Shown here piece by piece: positions 1 to 8,977 of a DNA stretch of 60,000 bases. Source of the DNA: Cristatella mucedo (taxonomy: Eukaryota > Bryozoa > Phylactolaemata > Cristatellidae); NCBI GenBank assembly GCA_009760855.2, contig WPIO01000102.1, positions 1,366,001 through 1,426,000 on the forward strand, written 5' to 3'. The notes below the pieces were generated by a model. That model saw nothing but the letters and a program-made list of their open reading frames with translations, made no database searches and was not told the DNA's origin. Both the position numbers and the translations under genes were made by a program. Numbering within the stretch: the stretch's first letter is position 1; each line of letters starts with the position of its first letter.

Positions 1-522
1 CCAACCAGAGTTAGTTATCAGGTAACTTCTAAAATTGATAGTCGTACAATTTTAGGAGAGCAGGGGGCGGAGCAGCTTTTGGGAAATGGCGATATGTTGC
101 ATATGTCTTTGGGAAATAAAATTACCAGAGTTCATGGAGCTTATGTTTCGGATGACGAAGTGGGAGCGGTGGTTTCTCATTTAAAGTCTCAGGGTCCATC
201 GGCATATATAGATATTGCTGGCGAAATGCTGAATGCCCTTACAGACGAAGAGGGTGTGCCCATGTCTTATTCTGGCAGTGGTACCGCAGAGGATTTTGGT
301 GATAATTCATGCGGCGCAGGCGGAGATGAGGGACTATATCAGCAGGCGGTAAAAATAGTGCAAAATGAGGGTAAAACTTCAATTTCTTATGTGCAGCGTA
401 GGTTGCGTATAGGATACAATAAGGCAGCAAACTTTATAGAAAGAATGCAAAAGGATGGCATTTTGACGCCAGCAGATTTAAATGGCAAAAGAACATTAAT
501 TAAAGACTCTTCTAATGATTGA
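1..522 (+). CDS. ftsK: DNA translocase FtsK, C-terminal part (cut by window start)
   Basis: The reading frame is open from base 1, so only the last 173 residues are seen. FtsK is the septal, membrane-anchored ATPase that pumps chromosome ends through the closing septum and activates XerCD at dif. The visible part holds the end of the RecA-like motor (residues such as SKIDSRTILGEQGAEQLLGN, then GDM) and the DNA-reading winged-helix gamma domain near the C-terminus (YQQAVKIV, then SYVQRRLRIGYNKAANFIERM). These are classic FtsK/SpoIIIE signatures. An internal TTG at 79 is not the true start. A short hairpin follows at 682-700. Confidence 0.95.
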   Translation, partial: PTRVSYQVTSKIDSRTILGEQGAEQLLGNGDMLHMSLGNKITRVHGAYVSDDEVGAVVSHLKSQGPSAYIDIAGEMLNALTDEEGVPMSYSGSGTAEDFGDNSCGAGGDEGLYQQAVKIVQNEGKTSISYVQRRLRIGYNKAANFIERMQKDGILTPADLNGKRTLIKDSSND

Positions 523-901
523 TATTTTAACTGTGGCAATTAATGTTGTTAGAGAGATTGGCCTTGGCTATTTACCAATTATTTTAAGTCTCTTAAATTA
601 GTTTTATTAAAATTATTAATAATCGCTAATATAAATCAAAGATAGAGCCGTTTAAATATAAAGTACTGTATTATCTTTTTTCACGCTTGGCGTGTTTTAT
701 TGGTTTTAATTTTAATTTTTTTTCCTGCTTGTAAAAAATTAAACCAAAATATTGTTATTGGTTGTATTTATCTTGTAAGGTGGCTTTAATGTTGTTTTGA
801 TGGTTGTTTTTTTGTTGTCGCTAATATGTGTATGTTTTTTTATCATTTTCCATCTTGTGATTTGTTAGATATTGCTTTTAGTTAATGTAATTTTGAGTTA
901 A
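523..901. other. spacer between ftsK and dapF
   Basis: Apart from the small hairpin at 682-700 this AT-rich spacer shows no gene. It presumably contains the dapF promoter, but I see no convincing -35/-10 pair. Confidence 0.4.
682..700 (+). terminator. possible weak intrinsic terminator after ftsK
   Basis: A 5-bp stem, CACGC paired with GCGTG around a TTG loop, is followed by TTTTAT. It lies 160 bases after the ftsK stop. The stem is short, so this is only a candidate. Confidence 0.3.
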
Positions 902-1696
902 ATGAGAAGTTTTTCTTTTATAAAAATGCAAGGTTTGGGGAATGATTTTGCTATTTTTTCCCCAGAAAGTGATGAAGATTTATTGCATATTGCATCTTGT
1001 GCCAAAAAAATTGCCAACAGAAATTTTGGCATAGGTTGTGATCAGTTGGTGTTGGTTTTGCCTTGTACAACTAAAGAGTGCGATGTTTATGTTTATTTTT
1101 ATAATAATGATGGATCTGCGGCCAAGATGTGCGGTAATGGTATTAGGTGTGTTGCAAAATTTTTTATGGAAAAAAAATCAGTTAATAATTGTATAATAGG
1201 AGTAAAATTTGGCAATAATGTTGACGCTATTTCTATTCATAATTGCAGTCAAAATGCAGCAATGGTTTCTGTGGAAATGGGATCTTTTGTTATTGAAGAT
1301 AAAGATAATTATTTTGTGAGAATTGGCAATAATCATCAAGTTTTGCCTGCGGAAAAGTGCTTGTCAAATGGCATTCCATTATCACCACAAACGCAAAATA
1401 GTGGTTCTTATAATATTAATTATTATAACATAATGGATGATAAAAATGTTGCAATAACAACATGCGAGATCGGTGCTGGCGTTACCTTAGCTTGCGGTAG
1501 TGGTATTTCTGCCACTGTTGGATATTTGGTTGCAATTGGCAAGCTGGCAACATCGGAGGTTAGGGTTATTACGTCAGGATCATTAATTTTGGACTGTAAT
1601 ATTTTTGTCACAGTTTCAGACTTATCAAGCGATGGAGGCAGAGTGGTTTTAACTTCAACTTGCAATTTTGTTTTTAATGGTGTGATTGATTTATAA
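902..1696 (+). CDS. dapF: diaminopimelate epimerase DapF
   Basis: Converts LL- to meso-diaminopimelate, used for lysine and as the peptidoglycan cross-linking residue added by MurE (37062-38654). At 264 aa it has the normal family length. Both catalytic cysteines are visible: Cys77 in MCGNGIRC and Cys198 in LACGSG. The N-terminal GLGNDF (residues 11-16) and the NNDGS block are also present. One oddity: the usual ERGxGET segment before the second cysteine reads EIGAGVT, so the arginine known to hold the substrate carboxylate is isoleucine (Ile190). The gene stands alone with large spacers on both sides. Confidence 0.95.
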   Translation: MRSFSFIKMQGLGNDFAIFSPESDEDLLHIASCAKKIANRNFGIGCDQLVLVLPCTTKECDVYVYFYNNDGSAAKMCGNGIRCVAKFFMEKKSVNNCIIGVKFGNNVDAISIHNCSQNAAMVSVEMGSFVIEDKDNYFVRIGNNHQVLPAEKCLSNGIPLSPQTQNSGSYNINYYNIMDDKNVAITTCEIGAGVTLACGSGISATVGYLVAIGKLATSEVRVITSGSLILDCNIFVTVSDLSSDGGRVVLTSTCNFVFNGVIDL

Positions 1697-2119
1697 AAAA
1701 TTATATCAGTGTTTTTTAATATTTAATGCTATTTATTAATTAATTAAAAAGCTATTCTTTTAATCGAAAGCTGTTAAAGTGTCGGCCTGTATTTTCTGAT
1801 TGCAAAAAAACTTGCTAAGCTTTGATTTTGATTCTTTGCCCCCAAATAGTACCGTTGTTTTATCAGTTTTCAGATGATTTCTGATTTTGTGCGTCTTTTT
1901 TGTCCTCTGGTTGTTTTTAATTTTTTTGATATGGATGTTTGTTTTTCTAAATTAAAAAATCATCTAATAGACTTTTGTGTTGGATTTTATCTTATAAAAC
2001 GAAGCATTTAATAGCAATTTATTTGATTTATTGACTCTACATAATAAATAAAATTAATACTTGAAAATTATAGTAACGCTGCAGTAGCTGCCATGATCTT
2101 AATTTTTGATTATTTTTTT
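1697..2119. other. spacer before tRNA; faint remnant of LytM gene end
   Basis: No gene. Near 1793-1812 an 18-base stretch matches the 3' end of the LytM gene at 2766-2785 (minus-strand reading FFAIRK in both), followed by weaker similarity. This looks like a worn partial duplication of that gene tail. Confidence 0.3.
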
Positions 2120-2195
2120 GGGTCTGTAGCTCAGGGGTTGGAGCGGAGTGCTTATAACGCTTAGGTCGAAGGTTCAAATCCTTCCAGACCCACCA
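2120..2195 (+). tRNA. tRNA-Ile with anticodon TAT (UAU)
   Basis: A full cloverleaf folds by eye: acceptor GGGTCTG/CAGACCC, D-stem GCTC/GAGC, anticodon stem GAGTG/CGCTT with loop CTTATAA, T-stem GAAGG/CCTTC with loop TTCAAAT, discriminator A and an encoded CCA. The body strongly resembles bacterial tRNA-Ile(GAU), but the anticodon reads UAU, which would decode AUA directly. Most bacteria read AUA with a lysidine-modified CAU tRNA, so this is unusual. The anticodon stem has two G-U pairs. Confidence 0.9.
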
Positions 2196-2729
2196 ATGTT
2201 TTTTTAGCCAGAATTTTTTTATGATTTTCTGGTAGATTTTTTCTAATTTTGATATTTTATTATATTGGCAAATTTAAGCCAGATAACTTAGAAATTCTTT
2301 TTTTGACTCTAATTTTTGTTGCAGAGGTTTTTTGGCTAATTTTGGTCAAATATTTATATCATTATGCTGTTGTTTGTGTGACTTGGCGATGGATTTATAA
2401 ATTTAATTGACATTTTTTTATCTGATCGAGTTAATTGGTGTGGATGTTTTTGCTTTATTTTATGATATCGGAAATTAAATTGATCAATAATTGCAATTTG
2501 CTGAAATGTTATATGGGGCAGTTATTCAGATTATTGATTTTTATCTGCTTTAATTTAAATAATTCTCGCAAATATCTTTCTTAATCATGGCATCATGATG
2601 GTTGTTTTCTGGTTGGGATTCTGTCTTTTTGTTTGATTTAGCGTAAAATCTCTTTTTTCTGCCATTTAATATAGCATTGTGGTGCTATAATATTGTGTGA
2701 ATTATTTGATTAAAACTATAAAAGAGTTA
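2196..2729. other. spacer between tRNA and LytM gene
   Basis: AT-rich sequence with no recognisable gene or strong hairpin. Confidence 0.4.
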
Positions 2730-4376
2730 TTATTTCAACATTGCAAGTGGATCAACGGCTTGTTTATCTTTTCTGATTGCAAAAAACAGCTGCGGAACTT
2801 TGACGTTTCCAGTTTTTCCAGATTTAGCAATTATGTCTCCGGATTTAATTTGATCTCCTTTTTTTACCAATATTTGACTGTTATTGCCATATATTGTTAG
2901 GTATCCATTGCCGTGTTTTAAAATTATCAGATTGCCATAATTTTCAACATCTCCGCCGGCATAAAAAACCACCCCAGGAGCTGCGGCTTTTACAGGGGTT
3001 TCAACATTTGCTGCAATGTTTATTCCTTCATTTTTCCCCTCTCCTTCTTTAATGAAGGCTTTAAGTAGCTTACCTCTGAGTGGCCAAGAGAAGACACCGC
3101 TCCAATCTGGTGTATCGCTTGGTGATGTTTTTGTGGGCTGTTTTTCACTTGATTGCATTTTTGAATCTTTGATTTGTTCTGTTTTTGTGCTTGGGGAACT
3201 TTGCACAGCTTCGATTTTTGTTGGGGCGGTGATTGTTTTTAAGTTACTTGGTTTGGGTTGGGGTACTGTTGTTTCTGACGTTGGTGCTGGATTGTTTTTT
3301 ATTGCATCATCTGTGCTTTCGGATGGTTTTGCTGTTGTGCTTACCAAGATTGTTTGAGAATTGGTATTTAGATTTTCCGGCTTTTTTTGTGGAATTATTG
3401 ATTGCTCAATCTTGTTTTCATTAGAATTATTTTGCTTTTCCTCTGGTGAGGTGTTTTGGTTGCTTAAATTTGTAGTTGTCGCTGGTGGTGTATATATTGC
3501 GACAGGTGTCGATACTATAGGAATCACCGTCCTGCGAGTTATTACAATCTTTCTAGTAGCATCAAATATCGGCAATAGAGTAGTTGCTGCGCTTTGCTCG
3601 GTTGCTTTGCTCGGGTCTATTTTGTTTATTATAGCTGTATATTGCTGATCTACCTTAAAGGCAATTGCAACTTCAGCTATAGATGTACCTTCAGATTGTA
3701 CTGATGTAATTGGTATATACAAAGTATCGCCTTCAACAACATCGATATCTTTATTGCCAAATATTGCTTCAATAAAGTTTTTTACAGGAGATTTGAATTT
3801 TTTTGCAATCGATATTATGTTTTCTCCTGTTGAAACTTTATATTCTATATAATCATCAGATTCTGTATTGGTGGAGTTGTTACTTTCACTAAGATATTTT
3901 TCTAATTTTTCCTTGGCGTTTGGCTCTGGTTTTGAATTTTCTGTATTGTATTCGTCTATTAGCATCTCCTCTTTTGGTGCTTGATATTTTTGTACTTTTA
4001 TGGAGTTGATATATGGCAATTTTTCGGGATGGGAGTTTGTTTGCTCGTAATAAGTTAGACCTTCTTCTATATCTTTGTAGGGCTGTTTTTTATTTTTATT
4101 GATGCTGTTTGTTATTTTTTCAATCAATGGCCTGAAGGTGTTTTGTATTTTTTCTTTAATTGGTGTTTTGGGTTGGCTTTTGTCTTTTTCGTTTGCCGCT
4201 ATTAATGGTGCGGAAGTTATTTCTGAAAAAGATTCTTCTTTGAATTGATTTTGTATAATTGCTTTTTGTGCTGATTTGGGAACACCATTGACTGCAAACG
4301 CATTTTCCACTATGGCAAAAGATAGTATTAATTGCAGGCAAAGCAAAAGTCCACGCAATGAAGAAATGTTATGCAT
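2730..4376 (-). CDS. LysM plus degenerate LytM (M23-like) envelope protein, NlpD/EnvC type
   Basis: Probable periplasmic septal factor of 548 aa. Residues 1-28 form a signal peptide ending AFA. A LysM peptidoglycan-binding domain lies at about 178-224 (EYKVSTGENIISIAKKF), then a long Ser/Thr/Pro/Lys-rich linker, then a LytM domain at 425-548. The zinc ligands of true M23 endopeptidases are gone: the HxGID block reads NEGIN (449-453) and the LHFEIR block reads LFFAIR. The domain is therefore probably non-catalytic, as in NlpD and EnvC, which activate amidases at division. There is no lipobox, unlike NlpD. A worn copy of its 3' end may lie at 1793-1812. Confidence 0.85.
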   Translation of the reverse strand: MHNISSLRGLLLCLQLILSFAIVENAFAVNGVPKSAQKAIIQNQFKEESFSEITSAPLIAANEKDKSQPKTPIKEKIQNTFRPLIEKITNSINKNKKQPYKDIEEGLTYYEQTNSHPEKLPYINSIKVQKYQAPKEEMLIDEYNTENSKPEPNAKEKLEKYLSESNNSTNTESDDYIEYKVSTGENIISIAKKFKSPVKNFIEAIFGNKDIDVVEGDTLYIPITSVQSEGTSIAEVAIAFKVDQQYTAIINKIDPSKATEQSAATTLLPIFDATRKIVITRRTVIPIVSTPVAIYTPPATTTNLSNQNTSPEEKQNNSNENKIEQSIIPQKKPENLNTNSQTILVSTTAKPSESTDDAIKNNPAPTSETTVPQPKPSNLKTITAPTKIEAVQSSPSTKTEQIKDSKMQSSEKQPTKTSPSDTPDWSGVFSWPLRGKLLKAFIKEGEGKNEGINIAANVETPVKAAAPGVVFYAGGDVENYGNLIILKHGNGYLTIYGNNSQILVKKGDQIKSGDIIAKSGKTGNVKVPQLFFAIRKDKQAVDPLAMLK

Positions 4377-5105
4377 ACAATTAATATATTTTTATTATTT
4401 GGCAAATATCTTGCCAATTAAGTTGAATTCATTGCAAAAGTCAACATTTTTTCCTTAATTTTTTATATCTTTGGTTGGATTGTTTTTTCTATTTTGGATG
4501 TTATTTTTTTGACATTGTGTTTTTTGTCAAATTTTCATTTCTAGCGATACGGGAAGTTTGTGTGATGCTTTTTATTTCTCTAGCTTTTGGCTGTTTTTTT
4601 AGTGATGTTAAGATTGATATATTAAAGAATAGAAATACTTTTTGATGTCTATATGACGATTGAGTAATTGCCACAATAAAAAAGAGCCCTGCAAAAATCG
4701 CAGGGCAAAACAACTTGTCTGTGCATTAAAATAATACACTACAATCTAAGAATGGTAATTATTATAATCAAGTTATTTTCTTGTAAAAGTTGCTATTTAG
4801 TAGCAATACAACTTTAAATATCTGTTAATTGTTTTGTTAAAATATATATTTTGCAATTTATGTGGTATTTTTTATCACATGTGCTTAATAGTTTTTAGCG
4901 TTATTTGATTTTTTTTGCTATTGACAATATTGTTATGATGTTAGATTTGTATCTATCTGCGTTGGTTGTGTTGTTTGGGATTTATTTTTAACTGCAGGAT
5001 TGAGATCATTATGGCTTCTTTTACTTAAATAAGGTGGGTAGTTTTTTTACTAGCTGTGGTTGATAAATTTTGTATAAATATATATATCAATTTGCTATAA
5101 CTTAG
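4377..5105. other. spacer with a minus-strand terminator
   Basis: The only clear element is the hairpin at 4676-4706. The 400 bases between it and fmt hold nothing I recognise, although a small RNA is conceivable. Confidence 0.4.
4676..4706 (-). terminator. intrinsic terminator, minus strand
   Basis: A perfect 7-bp stem, GCCCTGC (4686-4692) with GCAGGGC (4700-4706), has a 7-base loop and is followed on the minus strand by TCTTTTTTATT. It would stop minus-strand transcription arriving from fmt, or end a small transcript initiated between 4710 and 5105. Confidence 0.75.
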
Positions 5106-5984
5106 CTATCTTAGCCCTCTCCAAAAATCTTCTGCTGATACCATTTTTTTACTTTGGCGTTGCATGATTGTTGGTTTTATTATGCCATTTTTACAATATA
5201 TATAACCATTTTGAAAGTCTAATGTTCCAGGTTTTTCTTGGTGCGTTTCTTTAATTATGGTCGCCTTCCATATTTTAATTCGCTCTTCTTTGTGGGTGAA
5301 GTAGGCACCGCCAGCAAGATCAAAAGCGCGGATTTTGTTATAATTTTTCTCAGCTTCATCTGTCAAATTTAGCAGCAATTCTTCTGGTTTTATTTTTTTT
5401 GCATAGATTAATCCTTCTTCAGTTTGTGCCTCAAAATCTAAAATTCCGGCCTCAAAATTCCCCAATACATCAAGTAGCAAATGTGAGCCAATTTTGGCTG
5501 TTTCTGGCTTTAGTTCGCTGGCCATAACTTCTTCAGATATTTGTATGTTCTGTTTGGCAAAAACATTTCCCTCATCCAAACCCTTTACAACCTGCATAAT
5601 ACAGATTGATGTTGTTTTATCGCCAGCTTCTATGGATCTTTCAATTGGAGCAGCCCCTCTCCATCTTGGTAGGGTTGATGGGTGTATATTGAGAGGTGGG
5701 AATTTTCCAATTTCAAATGCTTGCGGCGGTATGATTAGGCCAAAAGAAGCCACCACCAGAACATCTGGTTTTAGTGATTCGGTTTGCAACGGTAATTCTG
5801 TTTTGCTTTTTGTTGTAATGTGTGGAATGTTGTTGGCTTTTGAAATATTTATTACTGGAGTCGTAATTTTTTTGCTATGCAATTCTTCCTCTGTTGTTAT
5901 GACCGCCAATCCATCATGTTTTTCTAAAAGATATTGCAAAATTATGGCACCAAATTCGCCAGATCCCATAAAAACAAACTTCAT
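5106..5984 (-). CDS. fmt: methionyl-tRNA formyltransferase
   Basis: Formylates initiator Met-tRNA. The start is taken at the second ATG (protein MKFVFMGSGEFGA) because AGGA lies just upstream of it; a longer frame reaches 6014. About 292 aa, near the usual 310. The catalytic block NIHPSTLPRWRGAAPI carries the Asn and His, and the Asp is in GLDEGNVF. The C-terminal domain is present but divergent. No def gene is adjacent, contrary to the common def-fmt order. It is divergent from the prohead protease gene at 6051, with only 66 bases between the two starts. Confidence 0.93.
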   Translation of the reverse strand: MKFVFMGSGEFGAIILQYLLEKHDGLAVITTEEELHSKKITTPVINISKANNIPHITTKSKTELPLQTESLKPDVLVVASFGLIIPPQAFEIGKFPPLNIHPSTLPRWRGAAPIERSIEAGDKTTSICIMQVVKGLDEGNVFAKQNIQISEEVMASELKPETAKIGSHLLLDVLGNFEAGILDFEAQTEEGLIYAKKIKPEELLLNLTDEAEKNYNKIRAFDLAGGAYFTHKEERIKIWKATIIKETHQEKPGTLDFQNGYIYCKNGIIKPTIMQRQSKKMVSAEDFWRGLR

Positions 5985-6050
5985 TTTGCTTCCTGATAAA
6001 AAACATACAAACATTTTCGCACTGCGATTCGCGAATTAATTTTTCTCTAT

Positions 6051-6839
6051 ATGCAACAAAAAAATAAAAGAATTTTCTCTATTTTAACCAAAGATCTTCG
6101 GATAAATGCAAGTGGCGACATCTTTTTTACCGGCTATGCGAGTGTTTTTAACGTTGCCGATCGCAATGGAGAGGTGGTTATGGCCGGAGCATTTGCAAAA
6201 AGTCTAGCTGAAATATCTGGCAATTTTAATGAAATTAAGCTACTATGGCAACACGATCTTGAAAAGCCAATTGGTAAAATCACCAAAATAACAGAGGATG
6301 CCTATGGTCTTTATATTGAGGGACTTATTTTGTCTGCCTTATCAGAGGGGGAAAATATATATTTATTGCTGCAAAACCAGATAATTAATGGTTTAAGCAT
6401 TGGATATACGGTTTCACGATCGCGAAAGGGCAGTGGGGTGATTTATTTGGATGAGATAAATCTGTTGGAAGTTAGTCTTGTAACTATTCCTGCCAATGAA
6501 TTTGCAACCTTAACATCCGTTCAAATGCAGCAATCAGTTGTAAATTCTGTCTATTCAGATCTTGGTTTTGGGATGGTTGCCGCCATGCCAGAATCTTCTG
6601 TGTCAGGAATAACTCAGACCATAGATAACTCTGCATTGCCTAAATCCTCCCTTTCAAGCTCAGATCAGTCGGCTTTAGGTATAGCTCAGGATGTGTCTAG
6701 GCATTCAGGTGTAAATTCTGCAATTTATTCTCCCTCCACGCAATTCGCAAATGCCAGTCCGGCGGTGGATGTAGTTGCCGAATTAGAAAGAATTGCTATA
6801 AGATTGAGTGATTTAATTGCTATGTGGCCCACTGCCTAG
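6051..6839 (+). CDS. HK97-family prohead protease, gene-transfer-agent type
   Basis: Serine protease of the phage prohead family, which trims scaffold and capsid protein during head assembly. The N-terminal two thirds carry the family pattern: FFTGYASVFNVAD, then LLWQHD with the catalytic His, then NGLSIGY with the catalytic Ser, then LLEVSLVTIPAN. The C-terminal 100 residues are Ser/Ala-rich and not conserved. No terminase, portal or capsid gene is nearby, so this is not a local prophage. Scattered single gene-transfer-agent genes are typical of Rickettsiales, and I infer that origin. Confidence 0.88.
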   Translation: MQQKNKRIFSILTKDLRINASGDIFFTGYASVFNVADRNGEVVMAGAFAKSLAEISGNFNEIKLLWQHDLEKPIGKITKITEDAYGLYIEGLILSALSEGENIYLLLQNQIINGLSIGYTVSRSRKGSGVIYLDEINLLEVSLVTIPANEFATLTSVQMQQSVVNSVYSDLGFGMVAAMPESSVSGITQTIDNSALPKSSLSSSDQSALGIAQDVSRHSGVNSAIYSPSTQFANASPAVDVVAELERIAIRLSDLIAMWPTA

Positions 6840-7249
6840 CAAAATATCTTGGGGTTTTTGATTTCTGTTTTGGAAAGCGTATTTAGCTTTATGTTTGGTT
6901 TTTTTGTGTGCGTTGTATTTGCAAATAAATAGTTAATTAAGAAAATTCAGCGTCATAATCCCTATTTTTGATATTTTTTACTTCCTCCCTTATTGCTAAT
7001 GTGAAATTTTTTACTCTCGTTATATTTTTTCAATACAATCAAAGCACCGCCGTCATTGGTGCAATTTTTTTACGTTTTATTTGCAAGTGATTAATTTCCA
7101 TTGCTGCAGAAGTTAAAGTTTTGAATTAGTGCCATTGCTTGATGATATGTTGCTGCTTAAATAATCTATATAAATAAACTTTTGCTGGACTTTTGGTTAT
7201 TTTTATGATATATGTGAAATAGCTCATTAATTGATTGCAGAGATTTTCC
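6840..7249. other. spacer
   Basis: AT-rich, no gene or clear signal found. The promoter for the 7250-8977 pair presumably lies here. Confidence 0.4.
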
Positions 7250-8200
7250 ATGGATATTTACTTGCCCGTTTCAAACATGGTTATGAATATATTGCAGATT
7301 TTGGCCTTTGGGTCTTTGGCTGGTTTTGTTTCTGGGCTTTATGGCATTGGTGGTGGGGTTATTTCTACACCTGTTTTAATGCTATTTGGCGTTCCAACTC
7401 CCATTGCCGTTGGTACTGCTTCTGTGCAATTGGTTGGAACGGGAGTTGCTGGAACTCTTAAGCAATCTCGTTTAGGCAACATAGATTTTCGCGTTGGATT
7501 CATTATGTTAATAGGCGGATATATTGGCTCTACAACTGGAGTTCAATTGCTAAGATATATGCAATCTTTGGGAGAAATTGACACTGCAGTTGGCTTGCTT
7601 TACATTGTGGTTATGACTCTGGTTTCCTTTGCGGTTTATTTGGATCTAATTAAAACAAGCGGCCCCTATAAAAAAATCGTTAATTATATAAAATCTTGGT
7701 ATTGCATTAGAGTTTTGCGAGTTTTTATCTACAATGGTCACCATCAAACAAAGCCGAAAACAATCTCTGGTAGGTTTGTTTATAGCCTGCACCACAAGCC
7801 AGAGGTGAAGTATAACGCATCATATGTTGTGATTTTGGGTTTAGTGGTTGGCTTTGTGGCTGGAATGATAGGTGTTGGCGGTGCGGTAATAGCCGTGCCG
7901 GCCATGTGCTATTTGTTGCGGATGGATTTTAAAAATGCAGCAGCCACAGCTTTGTTTCAAACCACTCTTATGGCAATTAATTTGGTAGCTTTGCAGTCTT
8001 ACAATCAGGCAATAGAAACTATTTTAGGCGCAGTTATGCTGCTTACCGCAACCATTACCGTACAGCTTGGAATTAAGGCAAGTTTGGCTCTTCCGCCGCG
8101 TTTTACTAAATTAACTTTCGCTTTGCTTATTACTGCGTTGCAGATAAAATTTATAATTAATGTTTTTTCTAGGCCAGAAAATATATTTTTTGTTAGCTGA
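7250..8200 (+). CDS. TSUP (TauE/SafE) family membrane transporter
   Basis: Inner-membrane protein of about 316 aa with two homologous halves, each starting with the family signature: GFVSGLYGIGGGVISTPVL near the N-terminus and GFVAGMIGVGGAVIAVPAM near residue 205. About eight hydrophobic helices, with a charged cytoplasmic stretch in the middle. The family exports sulfite or organosulfonates, but the substrate cannot be told here. The start is set at ATG 7250; an upstream TTG at 7235 is in frame. It is followed after 3 bases by the TIGR02186-type gene, its usual alphaproteobacterial partner, so the two likely form an operon. Confidence 0.88.
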   Translation: MDIYLPVSNMVMNILQILAFGSLAGFVSGLYGIGGGVISTPVLMLFGVPTPIAVGTASVQLVGTGVAGTLKQSRLGNIDFRVGFIMLIGGYIGSTTGVQLLRYMQSLGEIDTAVGLLYIVVMTLVSFAVYLDLIKTSGPYKKIVNYIKSWYCIRVLRVFIYNGHHQTKPKTISGRFVYSLHHKPEVKYNASYVVILGLVVGFVAGMIGVGGAVIAVPAMCYLLRMDFKNAAATALFQTTLMAINLVALQSYNQAIETILGAVMLLTATITVQLGIKASLALPPRFTKLTFALLITALQIKFIINVFSRPENIFFVS

Positions 8201-8203
8201 TAT

Positions 8204-8977
8204 ATGAGATTTCTGTACATTCCGGCAATAATAATTATGTTTTTTTTCTGCGGCAGAGCTGGTGCAAGAGATTTATTGGATGTGGTTGTTTCAGATAACT
8301 ACATTACTATTGATAGAGATTTTCGAGGATCTTTATTGATGATTTTCGGTACCACGCAACTTAAAGATTATGATGTGATAATTGCAATAGATGGCGGCGA
8401 TGAGATAAAAAAAGTTTTACAAAAAGAAATAAATCCATATGGACTTTGGATTGTAAAAAATATTATAACCTTCAAAAACATTCCAAGCTTTTATTTTGTA
8501 GATAGCACAAAATTGTTGTTAGAAATATTAAATAGAACTACTCAATATTATGCAAAATTAGGTGAGGCCAATGTAAGATTTGGTATTTTTAGTGGGAATT
8601 ACAGTTCAGATGGATATCTTTATGACGCAAGGCAGATGATTATTTCTGGCATGGCAAATAGAAAAACATTGAGCGTTGATTGTTGTAATTCAATACAAAA
8701 ACAAGGTGGAATGTTTATGGAAAAAATCAATCTTCCTAGCACCATGCCAGATGGTAAATTTGCTATTTCAGTTTACATAACATATCAAAAAAACATTGTA
8801 TCTATTTACGTTACGCCTTTAATTGTGGAGAAGATTGGCTTTAACAGTTTTATGTCAGATATAGCCATGCATCATAAGCCATTATATTTGGCTATAAATT
8901 TGCTGGTTGCAATAATAATTGGTCTAACGGCAGACGCCTTTTGGCTAAATTGGGAGCGCAAAAAAAGTAAAAAATAG
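8204..8977 (+). CDS. TIGR02186-type alphaproteobacterial membrane protein
   Basis: 257 aa with an N-terminal signal peptide (cleavage near GAR), a periplasmic domain starting LLDVVVSDNYITIDRDFRGS, and one C-terminal transmembrane helix (LYLAINLLVAIIIGLTADAF) followed by a basic tail. The domain order, the FxGxxLxxFG-like strand and the position directly after a TSUP transporter match the uncharacterised alphaproteobacterial family TIGR02186. It is inferred to assist the transporter; no catalytic motif is seen. Confidence 0.75.
   Translation: MRFLYIPAIIIMFFFCGRAGARDLLDVVVSDNYITIDRDFRGSLLMIFGTTQLKDYDVIIAIDGGDEIKKVLQKEINPYGLWIVKNIITFKNIPSFYFVDSTKLLLEILNRTTQYYAKLGEANVRFGIFSGNYSSDGYLYDARQMIISGMANRKTLSVDCCNSIQKQGGMFMEKINLPSTMPDGKFAISVYITYQKNIVSIYVTPLIVEKIGFNSFMSDIAMHHKPLYLAINLLVAIIIGLTADAFWLNWERKKSKK

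Noticed and set aside
3016-3648. Plus-strand open frames inside the LysM/LytM gene
   Set aside because: They are shadows of the low-complexity linker of the minus-strand gene.
6039-6051. Local prophage around the prohead protease
   Set aside because: Neighbours on both sides are ordinary chromosomal genes and no other structural or packaging gene is present.
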